Shown: positions 34,436 through 44,592 of the stretch, piece after piece | How positions within the stretch are numbered: the stretch's first letter is position 1 | Layout of the letters: each line of letters starts with the position of its first letter | Source of the DNA: Plazaster borealis | Taxonomy: Eukaryota > Echinodermata > Asteroidea > Forcipulatida > Labidiasteridae | Reading direction: 5' to 3' | DNA length: 64,000 bases | Assembly (NCBI GenBank): GCA_021014325.1 | Contig: JAJGQC010000657.1 | Span: 21,630-85,629, forward strand | The notes under the pieces: model-generated | Databases searched by the model: none | The model's input: the letters and a program-made list of their open reading frames with translations, nothing else | Told to the model about the DNA's origin: nothing | Made by a program: the position numbers and the translations under genes

Positions 34436-35534
34436 GGCGCGCGGTCCAAATAGAAACGGTTCGGCAACCGTCGAACGATTGCCCCAAACGGTTCATTTTT
34501 TGAGCTTCAACCGTTTGGGAATCTGAAAGCAACCGTTTCACACCTTGTGCCACCCGTCTTAAGAAGCACGGTCGGACAAAAGAACTGATACTTGACTGTG
34601 GTCTTAGCTAACAAAGGAGCGTCAGCTGGTCTGGACGTCAATGGCTGGCTGCCGATAATCTGTTACTAATCCGTTACTAATCCGTTACTAATCCTCCACG
34701 GCCGTGGATGTCCAGAACAATCTTTGATGTTTAGTGCAATGCCATGATTGTAGCTTTTATTTTTCAAGTGAGTGTCGTTTTTAAAATCTCAGAAAATTCT
34801 CCTCGGTGATCAAACTCAATATTTATTAATATTAAGCCAACGTTTGTTTTCGTTATTGGTTTCAACATACTGCTCATGGAAATAGACTGTATTTTCAGAA
34901 TAGCGCACTATGCATGTCCTTTCTCTATAGCACTATGCACGACGGACATATAATTTTCCAGCCCGAATCTTTACCTCTTTGGTTTCCAACAGCAGCCGCT
35001 TTTTGATTTTCTTCTACGGGCAGCTTGCACAAGAGTTTCACTACCGCCAAGTAGATAGATACCAAGTTTGTACCCCGCCTAAAACATTGCTGTAAATACG
35101 TGCAATTGATCCCAATGTGTCTTCAATGATCGTGATGATGATGGCATTGGTGGTGGCGCTAGGGTTCATTGCATCAATAAGTCATGATCTCAGGCCATAC
35201 TTGGTCGTTTTATATGATTTAAAGTATAAGGTTTAAAAAAAATTTGCAAGCACTTTGGAAATAACCAAACGGAAAACAGTCGTAAAAGGTTTGTGTGTTT
35301 TAATTTTGAAATTCATAATATCAGTCAGAGCTCCTTCAACAGGAGCTATAATCCCCAAACAATGGACAGTAATCCAAATATAGCCCCTTTTGTTCTGACT
35401 CCAGAGGGCCGGGCAAGCTTACCACATTGATAATTTTCCAAACCGTTTGGGAAATGCTGTTGAACCGTTTCTCTCTTGAACCGTTTGGCAACCGTTCGAC
35501 GGTTGCCGAACCGTTTCTATTTGGACCGCGCGCC
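34436..35534. mobile_element. Non-autonomous DNA transposon, PIF/Harbinger-like
   Basis: The ends are perfect inverted repeats of 42 bp (ggcgcgcggtccaaatagaa at the left), followed by a weaker inverted stretch built from repeated aaccgtt(t/c)ggcaaccgt words. It is flanked by TAA on both sides (34433-34435, 35535-35537), a 3-bp target duplication typical of PIF/Harbinger elements. The 1.1-kb interior has no coding region I can recognise, so it would be mobilised by a transposase elsewhere. The superfamily call rests on the target site and is tentative. Confidence 0.75.
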
Positions 35535-35587
35535 TAACCAAAGCTACCTGTGATGCATAAAAAACAACTACTGGATGCAGTGTATGG

Positions 35588-36668
35588 AATAGTGCCACCC
35601 AGTAATGGTGCCCCATAATAGTCACTCAAATTGTCTACAGCCACAGGCATTAAAGATCAGCTTCAAAACCCTTGTTACACACAGCAATATTTACATGCAA
35701 CTTGGAGGCAACCAACAGCACAGGGTGCAAAAGAAACCCTTCAGTATCACAACAGCTAATTTTGTCTTAAAACCTCTAAACACAAAATGTAGAAATGTGG
35801 AAGTGGATGCATGTAAATTACCTCATGTGTCATGGTCCCTTAGCTTCAAATGACTCCGTCTCTGGAATACCTTAGTTTCCTTAGGATGCACAAATCTCAG
35901 TCTCACTCGATGTTTTTACATCTGAAGCTGTTACTGCTTCTTCACTGTCAAATGATCAGCTGACTGCAGCATGATTGTCACAGCCTCACTCTTAGAAACT
36001 AAATAATAAGAGCAATATGAGAATTATTATAGACTGTGTAAGTCTCATGCATATTCCAACATTGCGAAGATTTCTCTTGTTCTTTCCTTTGTCCCTGTAC
36101 TTAACTTCCTCCAAAGGTTGACTTTGTACACACAATTCCTGGTGGAACATCCCTCTCATTAGAATTCCCCTGTGGAGACCTTTTGTTGTTGGTCTCCATA
36201 AGGTTGCCAATATTCAAACACTGGGACTTGTTCCAAAGTGTGATTTTGTTTCCTTCACACATGTGAGAACCAAAGGATCCTCAAACTGTTCAAATACATG
36301 CCAAACTTGTACAGTCTAGTATTAATTCTTTACACACTATGTATTTCTGTATCATCATTGCTTTACTCCAATAGATGGATAATTGTTGCTGATTTTTAGC
36401 AAACCTTTTTAATGAAAATGCAGAAATGATAAAACAACAAAAAGGATGTATAGATTGTCATTGTGTGTTTGTTCAAACCAATCCTTTAGTTTATATTATG
36501 CTTCATAAAACCTAAAAATGATGAGAATCAACAAAGCTTGAGGGACTAGAGAACACCCAGACTTTATGTTCTATAACCCTTGTTCATTGTAACCAAAGCA
36601 AAACATTGTTTCAACAATTCAAATTTACTGAGAATGCACAAGTATTCTAGAGTGTTAATAAAATTGTA
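35588..36668. repeat. Second tandem duplication, unit 1, right block
   Basis: It matches 39716-40862 in direct orientation: agtgccacccagtaatggtg, ccacaggcattaaagatcag, ctgtggagaccttttgttgt and ctagagtgttaat are shared. The right end (about 36668) is fused to aaaagcttgcctgatgagg, the start of unit 2, as expected of a head-to-tail duplication. Confidence 0.85.
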
Positions 36669-37535
36669 CCTGCACAAAAGCTTGCCTGATGAGGCGCAAG
36701 TCATGTTCTTTTTTTTTCATGCAAAATATTGAGGACTCATCAATCACCAAAACTGGAACTAAAAATACTTAATTTAGACACAACCGATGACTTCCATGGG
36801 TGATCTGTTTTCCTTATATTCATTTCAATGTAATCAAATGGAGGCTGGTAGGACAAACAGTCTGGCCACTTCTTGTAAAATAATCATTAGAACTATCATT
36901 GGCATTGTGGGTACAGGGAACCCGCCAAACTTGGGCAAGTCACGTCAACTATCTCTCTCATAACTTATTCACTAATTCAACCCTCAACCATGAATAAATT
37001 ATTTTCTATCACGCCATCCCGCTCCCCCCCCCAACCTGCAATAAAAAACATGTTAATGCAATGACCATGGCTAACATCGGCGACGAGCCACGGGTGGGAC
37101 AGGACCAGCATGTAGAAGCAGGAGGTCTTTATCTCAGTAGATATAACACTATTTGAACATACCTGAGTTTGATTTATCAACCTTTCTTCTGCTTTTTTAC
37201 TTACTTTTGCCACGTAGGCTTATTTTCAATCTTTTTTGATTGGTTCTTTGGCAAGGTCCTGCCTGATGCATACCGGGAACTATCTGGAAATTGTTCAATA
37301 AAGATTTAACTACAATTTAACATAAGTAAATAAATGATACGTCCGTCGAAGCTGCGCTGAAAACGATCAATGAAAGGCACACCCCTAGCTGTGTGCACTC
37401 AACCTGTTACTCTTGCATAATATGCAAATGCTGTCACGCTTCTTGGCTACCAGTAGAAAATGTAAATATCATACTTGTCAACTATTTTCAATGGAAACGG
37501 TGAATGTCATTTGAAAACTAGCCACTAGAATCTAC

Positions 37536-37651
37536 CTTAGTTTGGAGGCTCTTGTAGGTTCCAAGACCAGTCTGAGCTGTTCACAGAGATCCCTGGCTAG
37601 GCCTGATGTCAATGACTCGTACCGATGCCATGTCTCCTGCGCTTCTCTCTC
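37536..37651 (-). CDS. MDN1: MDN1-like exon (copy a): LCEQLRLVLEP segment
   Basis: It has the same length, splice sites and encoded peptide as 32048-32163. Here the exon upstream in phase 0 (38679-38824) is present, so this copy has the natural upstream neighbour while copy b has the natural downstream neighbour. The ancestral order is split across the duplication. Confidence 0.87.
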
Positions 37652-38142
37652 CTTCCGGTCAAATAACAAATAATGGTTTGTCAATAGGGTGACTTGTAAT
37701 ACACAATCAAGCAAGTATCACCACGGCCCAATTGCATTTATCTACTTACATGAACCACTGGCAAGTTAGCATGTCTTTTACACGCTACTTTATGAAACAT
37801 AAATTCTGCTAAGCACCGTTCTGTAAGCAGAAAATATCTGCTTACATGTTTTATGAAATTGCTCAAAAGGAAACTCAGCCATCTAGTGTGTAGATATCTG
37901 CTTTTGAAAGCAGAAGGTCCTGGATTTATAATATCACAATTTGGGAGGCTAATCATCCTTACCTGCAGCTGAAAAGCTGAGCTGCAAAGGATGTGGCTAC
38001 AAGGCATTCAAGCTGCAGGCACGCAAGGATGCATTTGGAAGCCAGCCACATTGACCCATATCTAAGCCAGATATCAAAAGTGTTTGATTTTTCCTGAGGG
38101 AAGAAAACTGGAGGGCCCGGAGAAAAACCCTTGTGGCATAGA

Positions 38143-38252
38143 AAAAACCAATGCCCAACTCTACTCAGTAATGACCTTAGCCGGGAATCAAACCAGGGTC
38201 ACATTGGCGAGAGGCAAGCGCTTTACGCACTAGCCACCCATGCCACCCAATT
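38143..38252 (-). mobile_element. tRNA-derived SINE fragment
   Basis: On the minus strand, gggtggctagtgcgtaaagc is followed by gcttgcctctcgccaatgtg and the B-box-like ctggtttgattccc, the layout of a tRNA head with anticodon stem and T-arm. It is found only in unit 2 of the duplication. Confidence 0.5.
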
Positions 38253-38678
38253 TGAAATTGGTCACAGGCAAGCTGGGTCATCTAGCGGGGTTAGAAATCT
38301 GCTCTTGAAAGCAGAATGTCCTACGACAACGGCTTTGGCTCGATCAGCGCATCACTTGAAGCATAAGCTGTCCTTAGCAACAGCAGTAGCTGTAGTTGTA
38401 GCCAATTATTCAGACTAGTTTATAGCCCCATGTTTGGAAAAATCACAGCACAAACTTCACACGATGTGCAGCCTGATGCATGGTTCTATTTTTTTTTGGT
38501 GCAAGAAATGTGTATTGTTTTGACATAAAAAAACGAAGACTAGAATTCACAGCACGATCGAGAAATAAGGGGAGCCACAAAAAAAACAAAAAAAAGAAAT
38601 GGGGAAATAAAAAACGCAAATACCTGTGTAAACGTGGACATTTCACATGCCTGAAATCAATGGCTATACTTAATTTAC

Positions 38679-38824
38679 CTCCTCGGCTGTTCCCTGTTTC
38701 TGACTGAGCATGCTCAGTTGCTGTTCCATCTCTAGGCGTAATGCTTCCAGCTCCTCAATGTTCATAAATGACTGTGGCATTGCATCATGGGATAGCAGGT
38801 CAAAGGTTGTGTGAATAGTGAACC
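38679..38824 (-). CDS. MDN1: Probable MDN1-like exon: linker before the VWA region
   Basis: 146 bp between acceptor agatgcag and donor gtaaat. It encodes FTIHTTFDLLSHDAMPQSFM, NIEELEALRLEMEQQLSMLS and QKQGTAEE. The end is phase 0, matching the EREAQETWHRY exon. The TIHT..DLL start and EEL...L...LE.QL pattern fit the midasin linker as I recall it, less strongly than the downstream exons. It is the most upstream midasin-like exon seen. Confidence 0.6.
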
Positions 38825-39427
38825 CTGCATCTTACTGATGTCACTCACATCTGTTATAAAATATCAAAGTTGTATTCTGACATTATATACAGATGTTGGG
38901 TGAATGTTCTTTCAAAACGTTACCTGATGGTTGTGGTTTTGTCACGTTACTTGACAACATCAATACAACGTTATGACTATGTATCTTCACAACGTCTTAA
39001 TAAAAGTCGCGTTAACTTTTTTTGGCAATGTTGCTTGAATGTTGTAGTTTTGTCAGGTTACTTGGGAACGTTATGACAACCTAAATATCACATATACAAA
39101 TTAGTAAATTAGGCTAAGAAGTTGTAAAATACCTACAAAATATTTCAAGAAATTTGCCAAATGTATGAACTAGGTATAATTTCTTCATTTATTTGTCTAA
39201 ACTATCAGATAATTTAGTGATAATTTAAATATAGTAACTCAACATGTAATTGTACTTAAAATATTATTAAAATGGAAAAAATTATCCATGATACAACCAT
39301 GACTGCCAAAGTCACAACGTTATTATAAAATGTCAAAAGCATAGCGTCCTCTAGTCGTTGACAAAACTCCAAACTTTTCAAATAACGTCTTAGCGACGTC
39401 AGTGGACGTTATTTTGTTTGCTAGGCA
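38825..39427. other. No gene recognised
   Basis: AT-rich sequence with short repeated words (caacgttatgac, acaacgtc) near 38950-39070. No exon recognised. Confidence 0.4.
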
Positions 39428-39775
39428 TGTTGAGATGAAATAGTGCCACCTAGTAATGGTGCCCCATAATAGTCACTCAGACTTGTCTATAGGTAATTTA
39501 AAAACCAAATTAGGTACTCATGTTGAGGTGGAATAGTGCCACCCAGTAATGGTGCCCCATAATAGTCACCCAGACCTGTCTATAGGCGTTGCAAAGACCA
39601 AATTAGGTACTCATGTTGAGGTGGAATAGTGCCACCAAGTAATGGTGCCCCATAATAGTCACTTAGACTTGTCTATAGGCGTTTTAAAAACCAAATTAGG
39701 TACTCATGTTGAGGTGGAATAGTGCCACCCAGTAATGGTGCCCCATAATAGTCACTCAGACATGTCTACATGCCA
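39428..39775 (+). repeat. Four-copy tandem repeat of about 93 bp
   Basis: Each unit has atagtgccacc(c/t)agtaatgg, tgccccataatagtcac and, between units, aaattaggtactcatgttga. Copies start near 39438, 39531, 39625 and 39718. The matching place in unit 1 (35588) has a single copy, so amplification followed the duplication. Confidence 0.85.
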
Positions 39776-41031
39776 CAGGCATTAAAGATCAGCTTAAAAA
39801 CCCTCGTCGCACAGAGCAACATTTAAAGGTAACTTGGAGGCAACCAAAAATATAGTGTGTAAAAGAAACCCTTCAGTATCACAGCAGATAATTTTGTCTC
39901 ATAGTCTTTAAAAACAAAATGTCAGACAGAAATGTGAATGTACTGCCTGGAAGTGGATGCATGTAAATTACCTCAGGTGACATGGTCCCCTAGCTTCAAA
40001 TGACTCCGTCTCTAGAATACATGTACCTTAGTTTCCTTAGGATGCACAAATCTCAGTCTCACTCCATGTTTTACATCTGGAAGCTGTTTACTGCTTCTCC
40101 ACCGTCCAATGATCAGCTGAGTGCAGCATGATTGTCATAGCAACACTCTTAGCAACTAAACAATAAGAACAATATGGGAATTATTACAGACTGTGTAAGT
40201 CTCATGCATATTCCAACATTGTGAAGATTTGTTTTGTTCTTTCCTTTGTCCCTGTACTTAACTTCCTCCAAAGGTCAACTTTGTACACAAAATTCCTGGT
40301 GGAACATCCCTCTGATTAGAATTCTCCTGTGGAGACCTTTTGTTGTTGGTCTCCATAAGGTTGCCAATATTCAAACAGTGGGACTTGTTCCAAAGTGTGA
40401 TTTTGTTTCCTTCACACATGAGAGAACCAAAGGATCCTCAAACTGTTCAAATACATGCCAGACTTGTACAGTCTGTCAATTCTTTACACACCATGTATTT
40501 CTGAATCAACATTGCTCCAACACTCCAACAGATGGATAGGCCTAATTGTTGCTGATATTTAACAAACCTTTTTCCAATGAAAATGCAGAAATGATAAAAC
40601 AACACAACCTGTTTGCCTGAAAGGATGGATAGATTGTCATTGTGTATTTTTTCAAACCAATCCTTTATTTTATATTATGTTTCATAAAACCTTAAATATT
40701 GCATGAATCAACAACGCTTGAAGGACTAGAGGACCCCCAGACTTTATGTTCTAAAACCCTTGTTCATTGTAACCAAAGCAAAAGATTATTGTCTCAACAA
40801 TTCAAATTTACTGAGAATGCACAAAACTCCTAGAGTGTTAATCAAAGTGTACTTGCGCATACTTTATGTTATAATGAGCACACCAAACTTGGACTTTGTC
40901 CCATTATTTATATGCTTAAAGAATATTTGTAAGCAATACTCTCAGCAGCAGAATGTTACTTGACAGTGGATTTGTCTAAACTCCTATCTCTTGACTCTAA
41001 GACACACCACATGGTTCCTCTCATCTCATAC

Positions 41032-41139
41032 CTGATTTCTTTGGTCTAGTTCATGCTCCAACAGTGACATCATCTGCTTCAGCTTTAGACTCACACACTC
41101 CTCATCCTCAAGACACTGAACTAGACTTGAGTTCTCCTT
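41032..41139 (-). CDS. Candidate coiled-coil exon (unassigned)
   Basis: Between acceptor ttgtttacag and donor gtatga, 108 bp (36 codons, phase 0 at both ends) read KENSSLVQCLEDEECVSLKL and KQMMSLLEHELDQRNQ. Both splice sites are good and heptad-like leucines suggest a coiled coil. I do not recognise the protein. The phase does not fit directly onto the MDN1-like exon at 38824, so it may belong to a different minus-strand gene. Confidence 0.5.
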
Positions 41140-41780
41140 CTGTAAACAACAAAGATGAGAAAGAGGAAGATGATGTGAAAGTGAAATCCAGTAGAATTCA
41201 AACCAATGATGATCCTTACACCATGTTCAGAATCTCATTCATGAGAACCATCTTCTGTTTGAGGTGCATTTTTCTCCCCACAGGACTCTGAAAGCAGTGA
41301 GTATACAGGGCTCATTACACATCAATGAGAGGGTAAAACTAAAATAAGATTATTCATTATTCCAGCCTCGCTATCATGGGCAGCGCTGTATCAATACTTC
41401 TTGTCACTAAACCCTGGAAGGCATGAGCTGAAAAAACAATGCTGATTGGCTTACAAAAATGACTGCTCTGCGCGCTCAATTGTTACAAAACTTTTGAAAG
41501 CTTGTGTAGCATGTAGGACGCTTAGCATGCACGTGTCTAAATACAAGCATTTTGACACAACCACTTCAAAAGAATCACGTTTTTACATGGTCACCCTGAA
41601 CTACATACAGTTAGACATGCCACAAGATCAAAGAACAATGAGAGGGGACCAGTTGCTCTTCGACTTGATACCTATTTTGATCGCCAGCTCTACGAACGTT
41701 TCTAACACAAAAAGGATCAACCACAGAACAAATTATAATAGATGTTAAATTTGCATCGGGGATAAAGTATATAATTTTTT

Positions 41781-42058
41781 TTTACCCATACACGATGTGT
41801 GTTACATGTAGCACTGTATACTCAGTACTTTTCGAGTCCTGTGAAATATCACAGGCTTATTACTCGGGTGGGATTCGAACCCACGACTTGCAATTCTAGA
41901 GCAGTGTCTTACCAACTAGACCACCGAGATTGCCCGGTAGCTAGAGGCAGTCTCTAGCATCCCACCCGAGTAATAAGCCTGTGATATTTTTTCACAGGAC
42001 TCGGGAAAGTACTGAGTATACAGTGCTACATGTAACACACATCGGTGTATGGGTAAAA
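41781..42058. mobile_element. Fold-back element with tRNA-like core
   Basis: The left arm (ttacccatacacgatgtgtg, ttacatgtagcactgtatac, tcagtac...gagtcctgtga, ggcttattactcgggtggga) is repeated inverted at 41970-42055. Arms are about 90 bp with few mismatches. Between and overlapping the inner end lies, on the minus strand, a tRNA-like stretch with A-box-like cggtggtctagttggtaaga and B-box gggttcgaatccc. Related tRNA-like copies without the arms are at 49995-50335. Confidence 0.75.
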
Positions 42059-42641
42059 ACCAAAATTTATACACAGAACAAATTAAAATGTCCAACATAT
42101 TAAAATATTTCAAAGTCATACTTTCAGGGGTTGAGCAAGGTAAGATCCTACACCACTGGGAATGAGGTTGTTTGTTATCCTTTAGAATGATGCACATATC
42201 CAATGCTTATTACAGCTGACTGTGTTGTCTGTCTGTAGTGGGTAGAAGCTCTCGGTTCTATCTTCATCTTGAGGGTGAAGCTTCAAACCCTAATTTTGTA
42301 GGAATTAAAACACCTCCACTTCATAACATTACATTTACCCATACTAATATAATGGACGTAACTTGCATGTAACTTGTTGTTACTCAATATTTTAAACAAG
42401 ATTGTTTTTCTAAGTTTTCCTTTGTGTTGTTTGGTTATGTGTCTCCATGTCAAATCTGTTGTAAGTCACTATTTCCAATGGTATTTTTACTTGTTATATA
42501 AAGACAAGAAAAATAACCATGTGACAGGTGTTTATTAAAACTCTAGTCACTTTCATTTTCAAATGTATGATTGGATTTGTTTTCACTTCAGAAGAGATTT
42601 GAACTTCTTTCTGATCCATCAAGTAACTTCAATAATTCCCA

Positions 42642-42795
42642 TAGACCCCTTGCATAGGCCGCCATCGCTGAGGTCAACCAATGGAAACGTGCAAGAGTGT
42701 ACGCGCCACGCACAACTCTCAGCCAGTGGTAAGTCTTCCTTTGACCTCAGTGAGGGCACTGTTTGAGCTTGTGATGTCATATGCAAGGGGTCTAT
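42642..42795. mobile_element. MITE of about 150 bp
   Basis: Perfect inverted ends tagaccccttgcata (42643-42657) and tatgcaaggggtcta (42780-42794), with the inner pair gaggtcaa / tttgacctc. No coding capacity. Confidence 0.75.
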
Positions 42796-42799
42796 ACAT

Positions 42800-43258
42800 T
42801 TGTTCATTGGAAAATACCTCTAAGCTCAGAGCAGTTTTTACAAGACAAGCAAAGTGAATGAGGGAGAGACATAGTGAAATAAATCTTCACTTAACAGAAA
42901 TAATAATAGAGTATGAATCATCTCCTGATTTATTGACATCGTCTAAAGTTGGGAATATATGTTGCTTTAGAGACAGGGTAGCATTAATCAAAACAAGTCT
43001 AAATGAGCAATAATCCACTGTAATGTCAATCTTGATTATATACAGATCAAACTTACTCCAAAACTACAACTAATGTTAGTCTAGTCAGTCTGTGCAAAAA
43101 AATGGTTTGACACGGACAAAATTGCAACAGAAATGATTTCTGTTGAGTCTCTTGAAACCCTCCCACACAACATATCAAAAAGGTAGAAAAAGGAAGTTGG
43201 GGAAAAATTGCTAATATGCATAAAATCAAACGGCCTCTTCGCCTCTATTTTCAATAGC
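42800..43258. other. No gene recognised
   Basis: AT-rich sequence without recognisable exon or element between the MITE and the THAP-bearing element. Confidence 0.35.
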
Positions 43259-43314
43259 TTAAAGGCACCTGGAAATAGTTTTTTTATTTTTTTTTACAGC
43301 AGAGTATATGTATA

Positions 43315-43693
43315 TTAAAGGCATCGTACACGTTTGGTAAATACTCAAAATATATATTAGCATGAAAACTGACTTGGTAACAAGTAACAGAGAGCTGTTG
43401 ATAGTATAAAACATTGTGAGAAACGACTCCCTCTGAAGTAACGTAGTTTTTGAGAAAGAGGTAATTTCTCACTAAAATAATAAAGGACTTCTAGCTAGAA
43501 GCCTTTTATTCCTATCTGAAACCACACAAATTTGTACAACAAGGCTGTTTTTTCTTTCATCATTTTCTTGCAACTTCGATGACCAATTGAGCCCAAATTT
43601 TCACAGGCTTGTTATATTATGCATTTGTTGGGATACACCAAGTGAGAACACTGTTGTGGTTTGACAATTACCAAACGTGTACGATGCCTTTAA
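43315..43693. mobile_element. MITE with 22-bp inverted ends and TTAA sites
   Basis: aggcatcgtacacgtttggt (43319 on) is repeated inverted at 43670-43689, and both ends are flanked by TTAA, giving 379 bp. Interior words such as gagaaacgactccctctgaa, taacgtagtttttgagaaag and caattgagcccaaattttca recall a very abundant echinoderm repeat. It sits wholly inside the larger inverted-repeat element. Confidence 0.88.
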
Positions 43694-43787
43694 CAATAAA
43701 ACAATTTTTTGAGTAATTGTTTGTCATGATTTATATGTTAAAAAAATTGATAAAGTTGTTTGAGAGTGACTCCGCCCATCCCTTTTT

Positions 43788-44428
43788 GTGACGTCAATCG
43801 AGGCAGACTTCGCCGCGATCAAACATCGACCCCCCTCGAACTTGCCTGCATTTACGTGCAAGTAGTGAGCTTGTACGTTTCGTTTTGTTATCCCCAAAAA
43901 AGGATATTTTGTGCATTTTTCCGGCAATGCCGACCAGGTGTATTGCTGCTGGATGCAGCAAAACGACTAAAGATGGGGTCAGTCAGCATTTGTTTCCTGC
44001 AGATCCCAAATATAGGCAGTTATGGGCATCGAAAGTCAGGCTAACGAGGGCAAAGTTGTCCGGTCCGACATCGTTTTCAGCGCTGCAGCGAACATGTTTC
44101 TGGTGTTCGGATCGACTTGAGCTGTATGCCGCGCCGCGGCAGGCCGATCCGATTTGTCATCACGGGGCCGCTAAACTACCTCGCATTATCCGTGTTTTCG
44201 TTATGACCGTGCTCGTATCTTCCGTTTTTTAAGACAAAGAAACGCGCATGGGACAGTTCGGGACCGGTGAAAAACCTAGTATAAACGTCGAATGTACACT
44301 GTCCTAGGATTGCATTGGGTGACGTCCGAATACGAAAACGCATCATACTGATCAGGTACCCAGACGTAATGTACAGGGCCAGACTACACATTTTCTCTTC
44401 AAATATCCCGCGCCTCGATTGACGTCAC
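43788..44428. repeat. 17-bp perfect inverted pair containing CRE sites
   Basis: gtgacgtcaatcgaggc at 43788-43804 is exactly inverted at 44412-44428. Each holds tgacgtca, the palindromic CREB/ATF site. The pair brackets the THAP sequence and a CpG-rich stretch, so they could be sub-terminal transposase sites or promoter elements. Confidence 0.7.
43927..44130 (+). pseudogene. THAP domain (frameshifted)
   Basis: The sequence opens MPTRCIAAGCSKTTKDGVSQ, then HLFPADPKYRQLWASKVRL and SGPTSFSAL. This fits the start of a C2CH THAP finger: MPxxCxAxGC, the FP, and the conserved W. The last metal pair appears as CSEH in the +1 frame directly after FSAL, so the domain is broken by a small indel near 44083. 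Nothing downstream is recognisable as a transposase or co-factor region. A splice event at ttttcag just before is an alternative reading. Confidence 0.65.
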
Positions 44429-44592
44429 GAACAGCGCCATGTAAACGGGGGCCTATTTTTAAATTTGTAATTAAAATAAAAACACAATTTTTTAACCTTG
44501 GTTAATTGTTTATTCACATTCCACTCATAAAAATGTATACATTAACGACAAAAGCTTTATTTTGACAAAATACCACTGCCAGGTGCCTTTAT

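Larger units (their letters stand above)
19785..38824 (-). pseudogene. MDN1: Midasin (MDN1) C-terminal segment, rearranged and probably decaying
   Basis: Midasin is a giant nuclear dynein-like AAA-ATPase that strips assembly factors from pre-60S ribosomes. Its C-terminal von Willebrand A domain grips the UBL domains of its targets. Exons on the minus strand, in order from 38.8 kb to 19.8 kb, encode the linker before this domain and most of the domain, ending at a natural-looking stop. Defects seen: the exon expected after ...KRQYQI with the metal-site DxSxS motif was not found; two exon blocks are tandemly duplicated; one exon copy lost 13 codons; the last exon has a 1-base frameshift. No earlier midasin exons appear upstream to 64 kb, where a TRIM gene and transposons lie. 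The family assignment is strong. Calling it a pseudogene is inference; misassembly of a real 3' end is the alternative. Confidence 0.7.
36669..40862. repeat. Second tandem duplication, unit 2
   Basis: This is the head-to-tail partner of 31700-36668. The left (36672-38125) and right (39716-40862) blocks are conserved between units; the middle is not. Unit 1 has the Harbinger-like element and the 33.6-kb candidate exon, while unit 2 has the MDN1-like exon at 38.7 kb and a SINE fragment. Confidence 0.75.
43261..44590. mobile_element. TIR-bounded element carrying a THAP sequence
   Basis: aaaggcacctgg (43261-43272) and ccaggtgccttt (44579-44590) are perfect 12-bp inverted ends, flanked by TA on both sides, giving a unit of 1.33 kb. 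Inside are a complete 379-bp MITE, a frameshifted THAP domain, and an inner pair of 17-bp inverted repeats. THAP domains are the DNA-binding heads of P-element-type transposases, so a transposon relic is plausible. No transposase catalytic region is present. The pairing of the short ends could be chance. Confidence 0.5.

Noticed and set aside
41870..41945. Functional tRNA gene (also 50015-50090 and 30720-30806)
   Set aside because: A and B box matches are present, but acceptor stems do not pair and the sequences are embedded in repeat families, so they are SINE or fold-back components.
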